Source of the DNA: a virus
IMG/VR virus record: IMGVR_UViG_3300046000_005666
Coordinates: 1 to 23,644 of that record
Strand: one strand, 5' to 3'
DNA length: 23,644 nt
Below, one piece after another: positions 1 to 7,771 of this stretch. Under the pieces are notes generated by a model. It was not told the DNA's origin. It worked only from the letters and a program-made list of their open reading frames with translations, and did not search any database. Made by a program: the position numbers and the translations under genes. Each line of letters opens with the position of its first letter. Positions within the stretch are counted from its first letter, which is position 1.

Positions 1-249
1 AACACCGCGCGGTTCTTTGGCTACGCGCAAGTTAGAATCGCGGGCGCCTGGGGCTTCGCCAGCGTGCCAGACGACGTCAAGCAGGCCACCATCGTCGCCG
101 TCGCGAGCGCCGTTCGGCGTGACGTGCCAGCGCTTGACCTGAACGACTTTGGCGACCCGCGCCAGCTCACCGCTGAGCGGCCAATCAACTACGCGCTACC
201 GGCCGCCTCACTACGGATGCTGAGTCCCTACAAGCGGCCTGCCATCTAA
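1..249 (+). CDS. Head-tail connector-like protein, 3' fragment
   Basis: The frame is open from the first base of the window to the TAA at 247-249, giving 82 residues of C-terminus; the true start lies upstream. The GTG at 64 could start a shorter protein, but the frame continues upstream without a stop, so I read it as a partial gene. The stretch WGFASVPDDVKQATIVAVAS followed by a basic segment resembles the C-terminal half of phage head-tail connector or adaptor proteins, where a helix after 'P..V..A' is usual. Its place directly before a tail terminator-like gene fits that role. The stop overlaps the next start as TAATG. The product call rests on weak pattern recognition and gene order. Confidence 0.5.
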   Translation, partial: NTARFFGYAQVRIAGAWGFASVPDDVKQATIVAVASAVRRDVPALDLNDFGDPRQLTAERPINYALPAASLRMLSPYKRPAI

Positions 250-686
250 TGCCCGTCACCTACAAGAGTACGGCGCCGGTTCTCAAGGCGGCACTCTTTA
301 CCGCCCTGGCCGCGCGCACCGGCTTGTCTGGCGTCACCATCAGCTACGGGGCGCCGCTACCCAGCGCGCCGCGCGAGTTCATTGCCCTGGGCGACATAAG
401 CGGCTCACAAGAGTTTGCGGCGCTTGGCCACCTACGCAAAGATGAAACCTACACCCTCACCGTCTACTGCTCAGTCCTCCGCGAAGGCAACCAGCAGCAA
501 ACCTGTACGGAGCGCGCCTTCACCTTGGCGGCTGAGCTAGAAGACTTGTTGCGCGCCGACCCCACCCTTGGAGGCGTCGTGCGCGTGGCGCAGCTCGCGC
601 AGCCCTTCCAGCTAGAAGAATTCGCCAACGACCAGGCGCGTCAATCCGTACTCACCCTCGGCGTCGAAGCCGCCGAAAGTATCTAG
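249..686 (+). CDS. Tail terminator / tail completion-like protein
   Basis: This gene encodes 145 residues and starts at an ATG that shares one base with the preceding stop. The alternating pattern is an N-terminal helix (residues 9-25), then strands around ISYGAP, FIALGD and ETYTLTVYCSV, then a long helix (about 85-105, TERAFTLAAELEDLLRADP), then a final strand pair. This layout is typical of siphovirus tail terminator proteins, which form a hexameric ring that caps the tail tube at the head-proximal end. Its position between a connector and the major tail protein supports this. No catalytic residues are expected. A general 'minor tail protein' is the alternative. Confidence 0.6.
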   Translation: MPVTYKSTAPVLKAALFTALAARTGLSGVTISYGAPLPSAPREFIALGDISGSQEFAALGHLRKDETYTLTVYCSVLREGNQQQTCTERAFTLAAELEDLLRADPTLGGVVRVAQLAQPFQLEEFANDQARQSVLTLGVEAAESI

Positions 687-695
687 GAGAACGAC

Positions 696-890
696 ATGAA
701 AAGCATCAGCTACAAAGGACCTCATCAAGGCGTAGTAATCCCGCTGGCTTCTGGCGTGGTATACGCCTGCGACCTTGGCGGCGACGTTGAGGTGCCAGAC
801 GAGCTTGCCGCTGAGCTAATAGCGCGCGGCGACTGGAAGCCAACCAAACCAACCAAACCAACCAAGCAGCCCGAGAAGGGCAAGGAGTAG
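696..890 (+). CDS. Small tail-module protein with KPT repeats
   Basis: The gene encodes 64 residues and is preceded by a good ribosome binding site, AGGAGA at 685-690. I do not recognise a named family. The N-terminal 45 residues look like a small beta-rich domain (GVVIPLASGVVYACDLGG, then VEVPDELAAELIARGDW). The C-terminus is a hydrophilic tail with three KPT repeats encoded by a 9-nt tandem repeat. Short proteins with a 'VPDELAAELIA.G.W' ending occur between tail terminator and major tail genes in many phages. It could be a minor structural protein. A shadow frame on the opposite strand (725-973) is not credible. Confidence 0.6.
   Translation: MKSISYKGPHQGVVIPLASGVVYACDLGGDVEVPDELAAELIARGDWKPTKPTKPTKQPEKGKE
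842..866 (+). repeat. 9-nt tandem repeat encoding KPT repeats
   Basis: The unit AACCAAACC is present about 2.7 times in a row inside the small gene at 696-890 and gives Lys-Pro-Thr repeats in a flexible C-terminal tail. The unit resembles the ACCAACCAA leader element found upstream of several early genes, which may be coincidence. Such a repeat could change length by slippage. Confidence 0.7.
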
Positions 891-896
891 TCCACT

Positions 897-1862
897 ATGG
901 CCATTCGTTCAGGTCTTGCCGCCCAGCTCGGCATCGGAGTAGAATCAACCTGGGGATCCGCAGTAACTCCCACCAGGTTCTATGAGTTCAATGACGAGAG
1001 CCTGGCGCTCACCATCGAGAGGATCGAGTCGGAAGGCCTGCGCGCAGGCAACCGCGTCCTCCGTTCAGACCGTTACTCGGTTGGCCAAAAGGCCGTCGCC
1101 GGAAGCGTCTCTATGGACGTCACGGCGGAGAACATCGGCCTGCTGATGAAGCATGGCCTGGGCGCCAACGCCAGCGTCAATACAAGCGGCACCGTTTACA
1201 CGCATACGGCTACGCTCGGCGACCCTTACAGCCTTGGCTTGACGCTTGAGGTTGGCCGCCCAGGTAACGACGGCACCGTTCGCGCGTTCACCTACAACGG
1301 CTGCAAGATCAGCGAGTTCACGTTGTCCAACTCAATCAACGAGCTGCTCAAGGCGGAGTGGCAGTTCATCGGTAAGGACGAAGCTACCGGCTCAACCACA
1401 ACGGCCAGCTACCCCGCCAGCCAAGAGCTTCTTTCGTTCGTTGGCGCCACCATCTCGATAGCGGGAAGCGCTTACGAATGTAAAGACTTCTCCGTCACCG
1501 TCGCCAACGGCTTGGACGCTGAGCGTTACATCCTCGGCAGCCAAACCATCAACCAGCCAGTCGCCGCCGCCATGACAGAAATCACCGGCGAAATCACCGC
1601 TGAGTTCAAGGACCTCACGGCTTACAACCGCGTCGTCAACGCTACCCACGGAAGCATCTCCGCGACCTGGGTCGGCAGCTCAATCACCGGCACGTACAAG
1701 CGCGCCGTTACGGTGACGGTTCCGGTGGCGCGGTTCGATGGCGACACCCCGAACGTCGGCGGTTCAGAAGTCCTTGACCAGAAGCTCACCTTCAAGGGTC
1801 TGTACGATGGTAGCCAAGAGGCCATCACCATCGCCACCGTGAACACCGACACCACGGCCTAA
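897..1862 (+). CDS. Major tail protein (tail tube)
   Basis: The gene encodes 321 residues, starting at an ATG with AAGGAG at 882-887. The N-terminus (GLAAQLGIGVESTWGSAVTPTRFYEF) and the following 'ESLALTIERIESEGLRAGNR' are characteristic of phage tail tube proteins, where an opening 'G...QLG...E...G....P....' precedes a beta-sandwich. The C-terminal half has many Thr/Ala/Gly-rich strands (SVTVANGLDAERYILGS, MTEITGEITAEF). The protein would polymerise into stacked hexameric rings that form the tail tube. Position after the terminator and before the assembly chaperones is canonical. I am confident of the role, less so of the exact family. Confidence 0.85.
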   Translation: MAIRSGLAAQLGIGVESTWGSAVTPTRFYEFNDESLALTIERIESEGLRAGNRVLRSDRYSVGQKAVAGSVSMDVTAENIGLLMKHGLGANASVNTSGTVYTHTATLGDPYSLGLTLEVGRPGNDGTVRAFTYNGCKISEFTLSNSINELLKAEWQFIGKDEATGSTTTASYPASQELLSFVGATISIAGSAYECKDFSVTVANGLDAERYILGSQTINQPVAAAMTEITGEITAEFKDLTAYNRVVNATHGSISATWVGSSITGTYKRAVTVTVPVARFDGDTPNVGGSEVLDQKLTFKGLYDGSQEAITIATVNTDTTA

Positions 1863-1866
1863 AACC

Positions 1867-2319
1867 TTGTCCCAGGTCATACTGATTCCTGAGTACAATG
1901 CCTGGCGCCGTAGCGTCAAAGCGTTGGATACTAACCTTGATAAAGAAGTCAAGGTTGGCCTCAGGAAGATTGGCGTCAAGGTGGCGACCAAGGCGCAACA
2001 AGAAGCCCAAGCGCGCGGCTTCAGCGCCTCCGGCGACCTTGTAAAGAAGATCAAGCCATCAGCCAAGATGAAGTCTCTAGACATCATCGAGAAGGCCAAG
2101 CGGCCGCCCGCGGAGCAGCCAGGTTTGCGCGGCGGTAAAACCACGCGCGCCGACTACCCGTACCCTTACATCTATGAGTACGGCGGCCGTACGGCTGGCG
2201 GCTCGCGCGTTCAGCGCGCGTTCTTGGCGCCAGCCGTCGCCGCCAGCACCACCATCATTCTTGATGGCCTTTCAGACGTCATGACCGAAACCGCCCGCAA
2301 GGCTGGTTTCATTCAGTGA
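1867..2319 (+). CDS. HK97 gp10-like tail/connector protein
   Basis: The gene encodes 150 residues and is most easily started at TTG 1867, four bases after the major tail stop. There is no strong ribosome binding site, so translational coupling is likely. Features are an N-terminal helix with 'LDKEVKVGLRKIGVKVATKAQQEA', a central basic segment (LVKKIKPSAKMKS), then 'YPYPYIYEYGGRTAGGSRVQRAFLAP' near residues 97-123. The helix, basic loop and 'Y..E.G......F..PA' pattern resembles the HK97 gp10 family, which is involved in head-tail joining or tail completion. Its position after, rather than before, the major tail gene is slightly unusual. The alternative is an unassigned minor tail protein. Confidence 0.5.
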   Translation: MSQVILIPEYNAWRRSVKALDTNLDKEVKVGLRKIGVKVATKAQQEAQARGFSASGDLVKKIKPSAKMKSLDIIEKAKRPPAEQPGLRGGKTTRADYPYPYIYEYGGRTAGGSRVQRAFLAPAVAASTTIILDGLSDVMTETARKAGFIQ

Positions 2320-2344
2320 AACCCCTAAAGAGGAGTAGGTAAGA

Positions 2345-2650
2345 ATGAAGATCAAGACGCCCGTCGGAACGATTGAGGTGCCAGAAGAGTTCACCCTCAG
2401 GGAGATGAGGATGATAAAGGACGTCTCCGGCCTTCTACCAGGCCAGATTGAAGAAGCCCTTGATCAGGGCGACACGGGCGTCATCACCGCCCTGGTGCTC
2501 GTCTCAGCGTACCGTTCAGGCAAGCGCCTAGACGAAGAAACCGTCTTGGATTGGAAACTCACCGACCTTGAGTTCATCGACGACGAAGAAGAAGACGAAG
2601 ACGAGGCGCCAGCCAAGGGGAAGAAGAAGCCAAACCCTACCTCAGCCTGA
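2345..2650 (+). CDS. Tail assembly chaperone, short form
   Basis: The gene encodes 101 residues, starting at ATG 2345 behind a strong GAGGAG-type ribosome binding site near 2331-2336. It opens with 'MKIKTPVGTIEVPEEFTLREMRMIKDVSGL' and ends in a very acidic run (DDEEEDEDE, about residues 80-88) followed by a lysine-rich tail. It lies directly before the tape measure gene and contains a slippery heptamer close to its stop. Both traits are hallmarks of the short (gpG-like) chaperone of long-tailed phages, which coats the tape measure protein during tail assembly. It is a non-structural cytoplasmic protein in the known systems. Confidence 0.8.
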   Translation: MKIKTPVGTIEVPEEFTLREMRMIKDVSGLLPGQIEEALDQGDTGVITALVLVSAYRSGKRLDEETVLDWKLTDLEFIDDEEEDEDEAPAKGKKKPNPTSA

Positions 2651-2787
2651 CCGCAAGAGACTTGTGGGCGCCGACCCTGGCCAGGGTATACGGCATCAGG
2701 CCGTGGGAGGTTGATGACCTCACGCTAACCGAGCTAGAAGCCCTGGCCGAAGACATAAAAACGATGAACCAAGCGCGGGAGCGTTGA
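2345..2787 (+). CDS. Tail assembly chaperone, -1 frameshift fusion (GT-like)
   Basis: The frame at -1 is open after the slippery site and reaches TGA at 2785-2787. Slippage at 2632-2638 would give a fusion of about 147 residues whose last 49 residues contain 'LARVYGIRPWEVDDLTLTEL' followed by a helix 'EALAEDIKTMN'. This second part matches the known character of the downstream chaperone (gpT-like) segment. That segment has no good start codon of its own and lies exactly between the short chaperone and the tape measure. In lambda and many other phages the fusion recruits tail tube subunits. The TGA overlaps the tape measure ATG at 2787. The frameshift is inferred from sequence alone. Confidence 0.8.
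2632..2638 (+). promoter_or_regulatory. -1 programmed ribosomal frameshift site AAACCCT
   Basis: The heptamer reads A AAC CCT in the zero frame, a perfect X XXY YYZ slippery site: P-site AAC can re-pair on AAA and A-site CCT on CCC. It lies 10 bases before the zero-frame TGA (2648-2650) and opens the frame that encodes the second chaperone part. A second possible site, CAAGGGG at 2614-2620, fits the canonical pattern less well. Confidence 0.75.
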
Positions 2788-5564
2788 TGGCTAAACAACT
2801 AGAAGTCAAAGCGCGGCTTCTGGCCGACGACAAACCTTACGTTCATGGCATCAAGCGTGCTGAGGCCGCAACCAATCGCTTCAACCGCGCCCTAAAAAAA
2901 ACTAGGGTCAACCCGTTCGGTTCTATAGGTAAAAGCGCCATCCGCGCCGCCGCGGGAGTGGCCAGCCTTTACGGCGCTTACAACCAGAGCAAGAAGGCCG
3001 TCAAGGCCACAACCGACCTCGCCAAGGGCACCGCCCAGCTTACCCGTACAACCAAGCTGAGTAACCGCGACGCGTCATCATTCGTAGCGATTACAAAGAT
3101 ACGTGGTATTGAGACGCTCAAGGTGGCCACGTCGTTTACCGTTCTGTCGAGGCAGATGGTAGCCGCGACCGACGGCACTGAAAAAGCCCAGTCAGCGTTC
3201 AAGGCGCTTGGGGTTAGCCAGGCCACGCTCAAGACGGGCAACACAACTAAAGCGTTCATGGAAGCGGCCGACGGCCTCAGCAAGATGGAGGTTGGCGCCA
3301 AGCGTAACACCCTGGCCGCGCAGGTCTTTGGCCGTGGCTACCAAGCCATGTACCCGCTGCTGCTAAAAGGTTCAGCGGGAATCAAAGAGCAGATGGTTCT
3401 GGCGCAATCTTTGGGCGCAACACTAGATGACGCCGCCATGAACTCATTCGCTAAGTTCCGGCAAGCTCAGTTTGACGCCCAGCTTGCCGTGATGGGCTTG
3501 CGCGTTCAGCTCGGTTTGGCGTTGCTGCCTACGTTGACTACGTTGATTACAAAACTTGTTCAGACGATTGTTCAATGGCGCAACGGAACCGGCGCCGCGG
3601 GCGCGTTCAAAGATAAACTGAACGAGGTTGTAACGGCCATCAACATCGCCATGGAGCCGCTGACCGGCTCAGAGAACAAGGTGCGTAACCTGGCGACCGC
3701 GTTCGCGCTGCTGGGCGCCGCCATAACGGGCGGTAAGATTGCGTTCTCGCTGGTTGGAATCGGCAGCAGTTTGGCTATGGCTTTCAGCAACCCAGTCACT
3801 GCTACTATCCTCGCTATTGGGGCGGCCGTAATCGCCCTGGGCGCCGCTTTCGTTCTAGTGTATAAAAGCTCATCACAAGTGCGCGGCCTGGTCGCCAAGG
3901 TTGGCCAGGCGCTCAAGCCAATCTTCAAAGACGTAAAGGCCGAGTGGGACAAGTCGTTGCCCGCCATCAAGTCTTCGGTCAGCAAGCTGCTCAAATCCAT
4001 CGGCACGCTCTTTAGGGAGCTAAAGCCCGTCGTAATGCCAATCATGAAGGCCATAGCCTTCTCGATGAAAAGTACCTTCAGGGCGCTTGGACCGATTATC
4101 AGCTTCGTTGCTGGCCGCATGGCAGCCCTGGCGGGAGACGTTCGCAAGCTAAGGTCAGCCATCAGCGGTATGGTCAACTTTGCGAAGGGCGCTTTCAAGA
4201 GCTTCAAGGACGCCGCCGTGAGCGCCTTCAACGTTGCGGCGGCACCAATCCGCGTGCTCGGTGACTTACTTCAGCGCGTCAAAGACTTGCTGAACAACAT
4301 GCCTAGCGGCGGCGCTATTGGTAACCTGCTCGCCAAGATTGGCAGCAAACAACAAACCCTTGCTCAGGCGCGCGCGCTGGACGTCAAGGCTGCCACGCCG
4401 TTCGGCGTAGGCGGCGAGGTTGAGTTGCGCGAGGCGCAACGTGACGCCGCCAAAGCCAAAGGCAAGAGAGCTAAAGCCCGCGCCGAGGCGCGCGTCCGTA
4501 TTATTGAGGCGCGGCAAAACCGCCAGGAAGCCAAAGCTACCCTGAAGACGTTCATTGCCGGTATTGTAGAGCAGATCAAGCAGTCTCGAATCAGCCAGAT
4601 TCTGAGCGGCGCCGTTGACCAGATGGTTGGCGGCCGCACCTTGACTGGCGCGAACCGCATCAACGTCACGGCCAGCCGTGAGGCGCGCTCCGAGCGCGAG
4701 TTTACCAGGTCGCGCGCCAGCCTTGAGGGCGCCATCAGCCAGGGCGAAAAAGACATCAACGACCCTAAGGTTCAAGCGCGCTTGGCGCGGCAGAACCTGG
4801 CCTACGAGAGGCGCATCGCCGCCGCCAGGCGGGCGGGCAACCTTGACCTCGTTGACCAGCTCACCAGCGAGAAGGAAGCGCTCAACGCGCGCTACGGACC
4901 GGAGTACTTGGCCAACCTTAGAGACCAGCTCGCGCAACTCAACGAAGACGAGATTGACCGCACCAGTGAGGCCGCCGCCAAAGCCTTCGCGGATTCCGTT
5001 GGCGCTAACCTAACGGCCGCCCTTGACGCCCTCTTGAACGGCGGCTCAGTTGGTCAGTTCTTCGCTAAGATTACGGCACTGCTGGCTGGCACTGGCGTGA
5101 CGCCTGGCGACGTGGCCGCTGGCGGCGGAGCCGCTGGCGCCGGAGGCGCGGCCGCCATAGTGTCGCCCGCCAAGCCACTCAAAGACCGAATCCGCGAATG
5201 GCTTGCTAAGAAACCTAAAGGCACGAAGGCAAAGCCTAAAAGCTACGCCGCCTCGGTCATTGCCGCGGCGGTTGGCTCAGACCAAGCTACCGTCTTCAAG
5301 AACCGGCCAACGGTTACCGGCTACCGTGTCGAGAATAAAGCCAACGGCGGCGCGCTCACGCCTGGCGCGTTCACCCTCGTCGGTGAGACTGGACCGGAGA
5401 TGATAGTTGGCGGCGCTGGCGGCAGCGTCATGAGCGCTACGCGCACTAAACACCTGGGCGCCCAGGCCGGAATGAACATCACCATCAACGCGTCGGGCGC
5501 CGCCGCTAACGACCCTCAACTGCTAGCAAGGGAGCTAGGCTGGCAACTGGCCACTAGACGATGA
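2787..5564 (+). CDS. Tape measure protein
   Basis: The gene encodes 925 residues from ATG 2787, which is preferred over the adjacent TTG 2784 because GGGAG at 2777-2781 is better spaced and the ATG overlaps the chaperone stop. The N-terminus is basic and helical, with residues 40-240 resembling the conserved tape measure core. A hydrophobic glycine/alanine-rich stretch follows at about 305-370 (several membrane-spanning length segments), then long Ala/Lys/Arg-rich helical and coiled-coil regions. The end carries the 'GETGPEMIVGG' motif near residue 867, typical of tape measure C-termini. The protein sets tail length and is ejected at infection. No lytic transglycosylase or peptidase motif was seen inside. 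Confidence 0.93.
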   Translation: MAKQLEVKARLLADDKPYVHGIKRAEAATNRFNRALKKTRVNPFGSIGKSAIRAAAGVASLYGAYNQSKKAVKATTDLAKGTAQLTRTTKLSNRDASSFVAITKIRGIETLKVATSFTVLSRQMVAATDGTEKAQSAFKALGVSQATLKTGNTTKAFMEAADGLSKMEVGAKRNTLAAQVFGRGYQAMYPLLLKGSAGIKEQMVLAQSLGATLDDAAMNSFAKFRQAQFDAQLAVMGLRVQLGLALLPTLTTLITKLVQTIVQWRNGTGAAGAFKDKLNEVVTAINIAMEPLTGSENKVRNLATAFALLGAAITGGKIAFSLVGIGSSLAMAFSNPVTATILAIGAAVIALGAAFVLVYKSSSQVRGLVAKVGQALKPIFKDVKAEWDKSLPAIKSSVSKLLKSIGTLFRELKPVVMPIMKAIAFSMKSTFRALGPIISFVAGRMAALAGDVRKLRSAISGMVNFAKGAFKSFKDAAVSAFNVAAAPIRVLGDLLQRVKDLLNNMPSGGAIGNLLAKIGSKQQTLAQARALDVKAATPFGVGGEVELREAQRDAAKAKGKRAKARAEARVRIIEARQNRQEAKATLKTFIAGIVEQIKQSRISQILSGAVDQMVGGRTLTGANRINVTASREARSEREFTRSRASLEGAISQGEKDINDPKVQARLARQNLAYERRIAAARRAGNLDLVDQLTSEKEALNARYGPEYLANLRDQLAQLNEDEIDRTSEAAAKAFADSVGANLTAALDALLNGGSVGQFFAKITALLAGTGVTPGDVAAGGGAAGAGGAAAIVSPAKPLKDRIREWLAKKPKGTKAKPKSYAASVIAAAVGSDQATVFKNRPTVTGYRVENKANGGALTPGAFTLVGETGPEMIVGGAGGSVMSATRTKHLGAQAGMNITINASGAAANDPQLLARELGWQLATRR

Positions 5565-6382
5565 TCTCTACTATCACTTTTACGCCGCCAGGCGGCTCTG
5601 CCTTTACGCTCCATTCGACGGCCGCTGGCTCCAAGCGCGTCGTCACCAGGGCGGAAGGCCTCCAGGGCGTGCCAGCCATTCGGGAAGTCAAGACGCTACG
5701 CGGCCAGCAGTCCGGCGCCTACGTGCGTTCCAAGTTCACTGAGGCGCGCCTCATTACCCTTGAGGGCGAGATTATTGGCAGCAACATCGAGGACTCCTTT
5801 GATGAGTTTGACGCCGTTGAGAAAGCGCTTTACGCCTCCATCTCAACGGCTGGCGTTCTCAAGTGGACGCGCTCCACAAGTGGCCAGGCGCTCCAAGCGG
5901 ATTGTCAGTTGGCGTCCGTTCAGCCGCTGACCCTGGTTGGCGGCTCTAACTTGATCCAATACCAAGTCAGTTTCACCGCTCCTGACCCGCGCGTCTATGA
6001 CCAAGCCCTCAGCCAAGTGGTTAGCTCAACCGTAACGAACGCCGCCACGGGCGCAACGTGCGCGTTCACGAACGCGGGCACCATTCCATCACCGCCCGTT
6101 CTGCGCGTCTACGGCGGTATTGTGGCGCCGGTCGTGCGCCTGGTTTCGGGCGGCGCTGGCTTGACGTTCAGCAGCACCGTGTCGGGCGGCGACTACTTAG
6201 AGATCAACACTCAGAACCGTACCGTCAGAACCAACGGCTCAACCAACGCCCTGGCGGGCTTGACCGCCAGCACGAGCGAATGGTTTGACTTGCCGGTTGG
6301 CGCTGACTCAGTCAAACTTACTGGCTCATCCATTACTGGTTCGCCGCGGTTGGAACTAGACTTTCGTTCAGCCTTTACCTAG
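5561..6382 (+). CDS. Distal tail protein (Dit-like)
   Basis: The gene encodes 273 residues and starts at an ATGA overlap with the tape measure. The N-terminal part (residues 1-140) contains 'GVPAIREVKTLRGQQSGAY' and 'ITLEGEIIGSN', a pattern of the Dit/gp19.1 N-terminal domain that forms the hexameric ring at the tail tip. The C-terminal part has 'GDYLEINTQNRTVRTNGS' and 'SEWFDLPVGADSVKLTG', the typical galectin-like C-terminal domain signature of siphovirus distal tail proteins. Its place directly after the tape measure is canonical. It would connect the tail tube to the baseplate hub encoded at 8236. Confidence 0.82.
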   Translation: MISTITFTPPGGSAFTLHSTAAGSKRVVTRAEGLQGVPAIREVKTLRGQQSGAYVRSKFTEARLITLEGEIIGSNIEDSFDEFDAVEKALYASISTAGVLKWTRSTSGQALQADCQLASVQPLTLVGGSNLIQYQVSFTAPDPRVYDQALSQVVSSTVTNAATGATCAFTNAGTIPSPPVLRVYGGIVAPVVRLVSGGAGLTFSSTVSGGDYLEINTQNRTVRTNGSTNALAGLTASTSEWFDLPVGADSVKLTGSSITGSPRLELDFRSAFT

Positions 6383-6390
6383 GAGACAGC

Positions 6391-6831
6391 ATGGCCGATA
6401 ACGTAGACATTACACCTGGCACCGGCAAGACCGTCGCCACCGATGACATCGCTGGCGTCCAGTACCAGCGGGTCAAAGTAACCTGGGGCGCGGACGGCAC
6501 CGCTACTGACGCTTCGGCCAGCGCGCCGCTGCCCGTAACCGTGGCCACCATCACCGCGATAGGTGATGGCCGCAAAGTTGTTGCCACCGCCACGACGCGC
6601 GTTCAGTTGGCCACCTCAACCGCCGTCAAGCAAGTCGTGATTACGGCTGAGACTGACAACACTGGCTACGTAGTGGTTGGCGGCTCAACGGTCGTAGCGG
6701 CGCTCGCTACCCGCACTGGCGTCCCGCTCAATCCGGGCGACAGCGTTGCCCTTGAGATTGACAACCTGGCTGACATCTGGCTTGACTCTATTGTCTCTGG
6801 CGATGGCGTCACGTACGCTTACTTCTCGTGA
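6391..6831 (+). CDS. Small tail/structural protein ('MADNVDITPG' family)
   Basis: The gene encodes 146 residues with an AGGAGA ribosome binding site at 6381-6386. The opening 'MADNVDITPGTGKTVATDDI' and 'VQYQRVKVTWGADG' is a recurring N-terminus in tail or head-associated proteins of many phages. The remainder is Thr/Ala/Val-rich beta-sheet sequence with 'VALEIDNLADIWLDSIVSGDG', which resembles a small immunoglobulin- or jelly-roll-like fold. The specific function is unknown. The location in the tail-tip cluster suggests an exposed accessory protein. The stop codon overlaps the next start (GTGA). Confidence 0.65.
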   Translation: MADNVDITPGTGKTVATDDIAGVQYQRVKVTWGADGTATDASASAPLPVTVATITAIGDGRKVVATATTRVQLATSTAVKQVVITAETDNTGYVVVGGSTVVAALATRTGVPLNPGDSVALEIDNLADIWLDSIVSGDGVTYAYFS

Positions 6832-7289
6832 GCTTGGCGCTTACCCGCAATCCGGCGCAGTTCCAACGGCCGTTCTCTGACGCCACGACCGCTGCGCAGT
6901 CAATCTCGAATAATGCTCAAACCGTGGCTAACTTTACGTTCGCCGCTGAGGTTGACAACGGCCTCTCGACGACCGGCACCGCGCTATACAGTAGCGGCGA
7001 TGACCGCATCTACTTGCGGCGCCCTGGCGCTTGGCTAATCTCGGCGACGACCGTCTGGGCGTCGAACGCCACCGGCTACCGCGTTGTTACCATTCAAGTC
7101 GATGGCGTCCTCAAAGCTCAGAACGTGAACAACACTGCTGGCGCCCTTGTGATGGCTCAAACCGTTGAGACCCTTTACTACTCAACGGGCGGCAGTACCT
7201 ACGCCACCGCGCTCGTCTACCAGAACAGCGGCGGCGCCCTATCAACTACCACTGACTTCCATGCCGTCTGGCTAGGGGCATTATCGTGA
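6828..7289 (+). CDS. Tail-tip beta-sandwich protein, paralogue 1
   Basis: The gene encodes 153 residues from GTG 6828, coupled to the previous gene by a GTGA overlap. The sequence 'FSDATTAAQSISN', 'VDNGLSTTGTALYSSGDDRIYLRRPGAWLISATTVWASN' and 'ALVYQNSGGALSTTTDFHAVWLG' shares the same framework as the next two genes. The 'P G A W L I S . . . W' and C-terminal 'V W L G' features resemble C1q/TNF-like jelly-roll domains, which trimerise and often bind surface sugars at phage tail tips. Receptor binding is inference. I recognise the shared family but no named gene. Confidence 0.6.
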   Translation: MSLALTRNPAQFQRPFSDATTAAQSISNNAQTVANFTFAAEVDNGLSTTGTALYSSGDDRIYLRRPGAWLISATTVWASNATGYRVVTIQVDGVLKAQNVNNTAGALVMAQTVETLYYSTGGSTYATALVYQNSGGALSTTTDFHAVWLGALS

Positions 7290-7762
7290 CCGTCGCCATT
7301 ACACGAAGCCCAGCCGCGTTTCAGCGTCCATTCTGCGACGCCACAACCGCTTCACAATCAGTCGCGAACACTACGAACACTACCGCTGATCTTCCAGCTA
7401 CGGCCACGGTTGACAACGGCCTCGCGACGACCGCTCAAGCCATCCTGGACGGAACCAACAACCGCGTCTACTTGCGCCGCGTTGGCGTCTGGCACATCAG
7501 CGCAAAAACCGCCTGGGCGGCGAACGGCTTCGGCAAGCGCCTCATTAGGCTTGAGGTGACGAGGCCGAGCGCCGCGTTGACCGCGACGCAGAATACGAAT
7601 GACGCCTTTACTGGCTTCTTTGGCGCTACGCACACGGTTGACGCGCTCGTTTACACCGCCTCCACCGAGTCATACGTGCAGGCCATTCTTTACCAATCAA
7701 GTGGCGGCGCCCTCTCAACAACCACTACCGTCCGGGCGGTTTGGCTCGGCACTCATCTTTAG
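7286..7762 (+). CDS. Tail-tip beta-sandwich protein, paralogue 2
   Basis: The gene encodes 158 residues from GTG 7286, overlapping the previous stop as GTGA. It is clearly homologous to the preceding gene: 'SPAAFQRPFCDATTASQSVANTTN', 'VDNGLATTAQAILDGTNNRVYLRRVGVWHISAKTAWAAN' and 'ILYQSSGGALSTTTTVRAVWLG'. The N-terminal 30 residues and the last 25 are best conserved, whereas the middle loop region (about 85-125) differs, as would be expected if the loops contact a variable ligand. Function as a fibre head or receptor-binding subunit is inferred from context. Confidence 0.6.
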   Translation: MTVAITRSPAAFQRPFCDATTASQSVANTTNTTADLPATATVDNGLATTAQAILDGTNNRVYLRRVGVWHISAKTAWAANGFGKRLIRLEVTRPSAALTATQNTNDAFTGFFGATHTVDALVYTASTESYVQAILYQSSGGALSTTTTVRAVWLGTHL

Positions 7763-7771
7763 GAGCGGGCG

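Noticed and set aside
2613-2711. +1 frameshift in the tail chaperone
   Set aside because: The +1 frame hits a stop at about 2709 and has no chaperone-like sequence, whereas the -1 frame reaches the tape measure start with typical sequence.
3572-4937. Long minus-strand open frames (3572-4231 and 4266-4937)
   Set aside because: They lie opposite the tape measure gene, have no ribosome binding site and show no protein-like pattern. GC-rich coding DNA creates such shadow frames.
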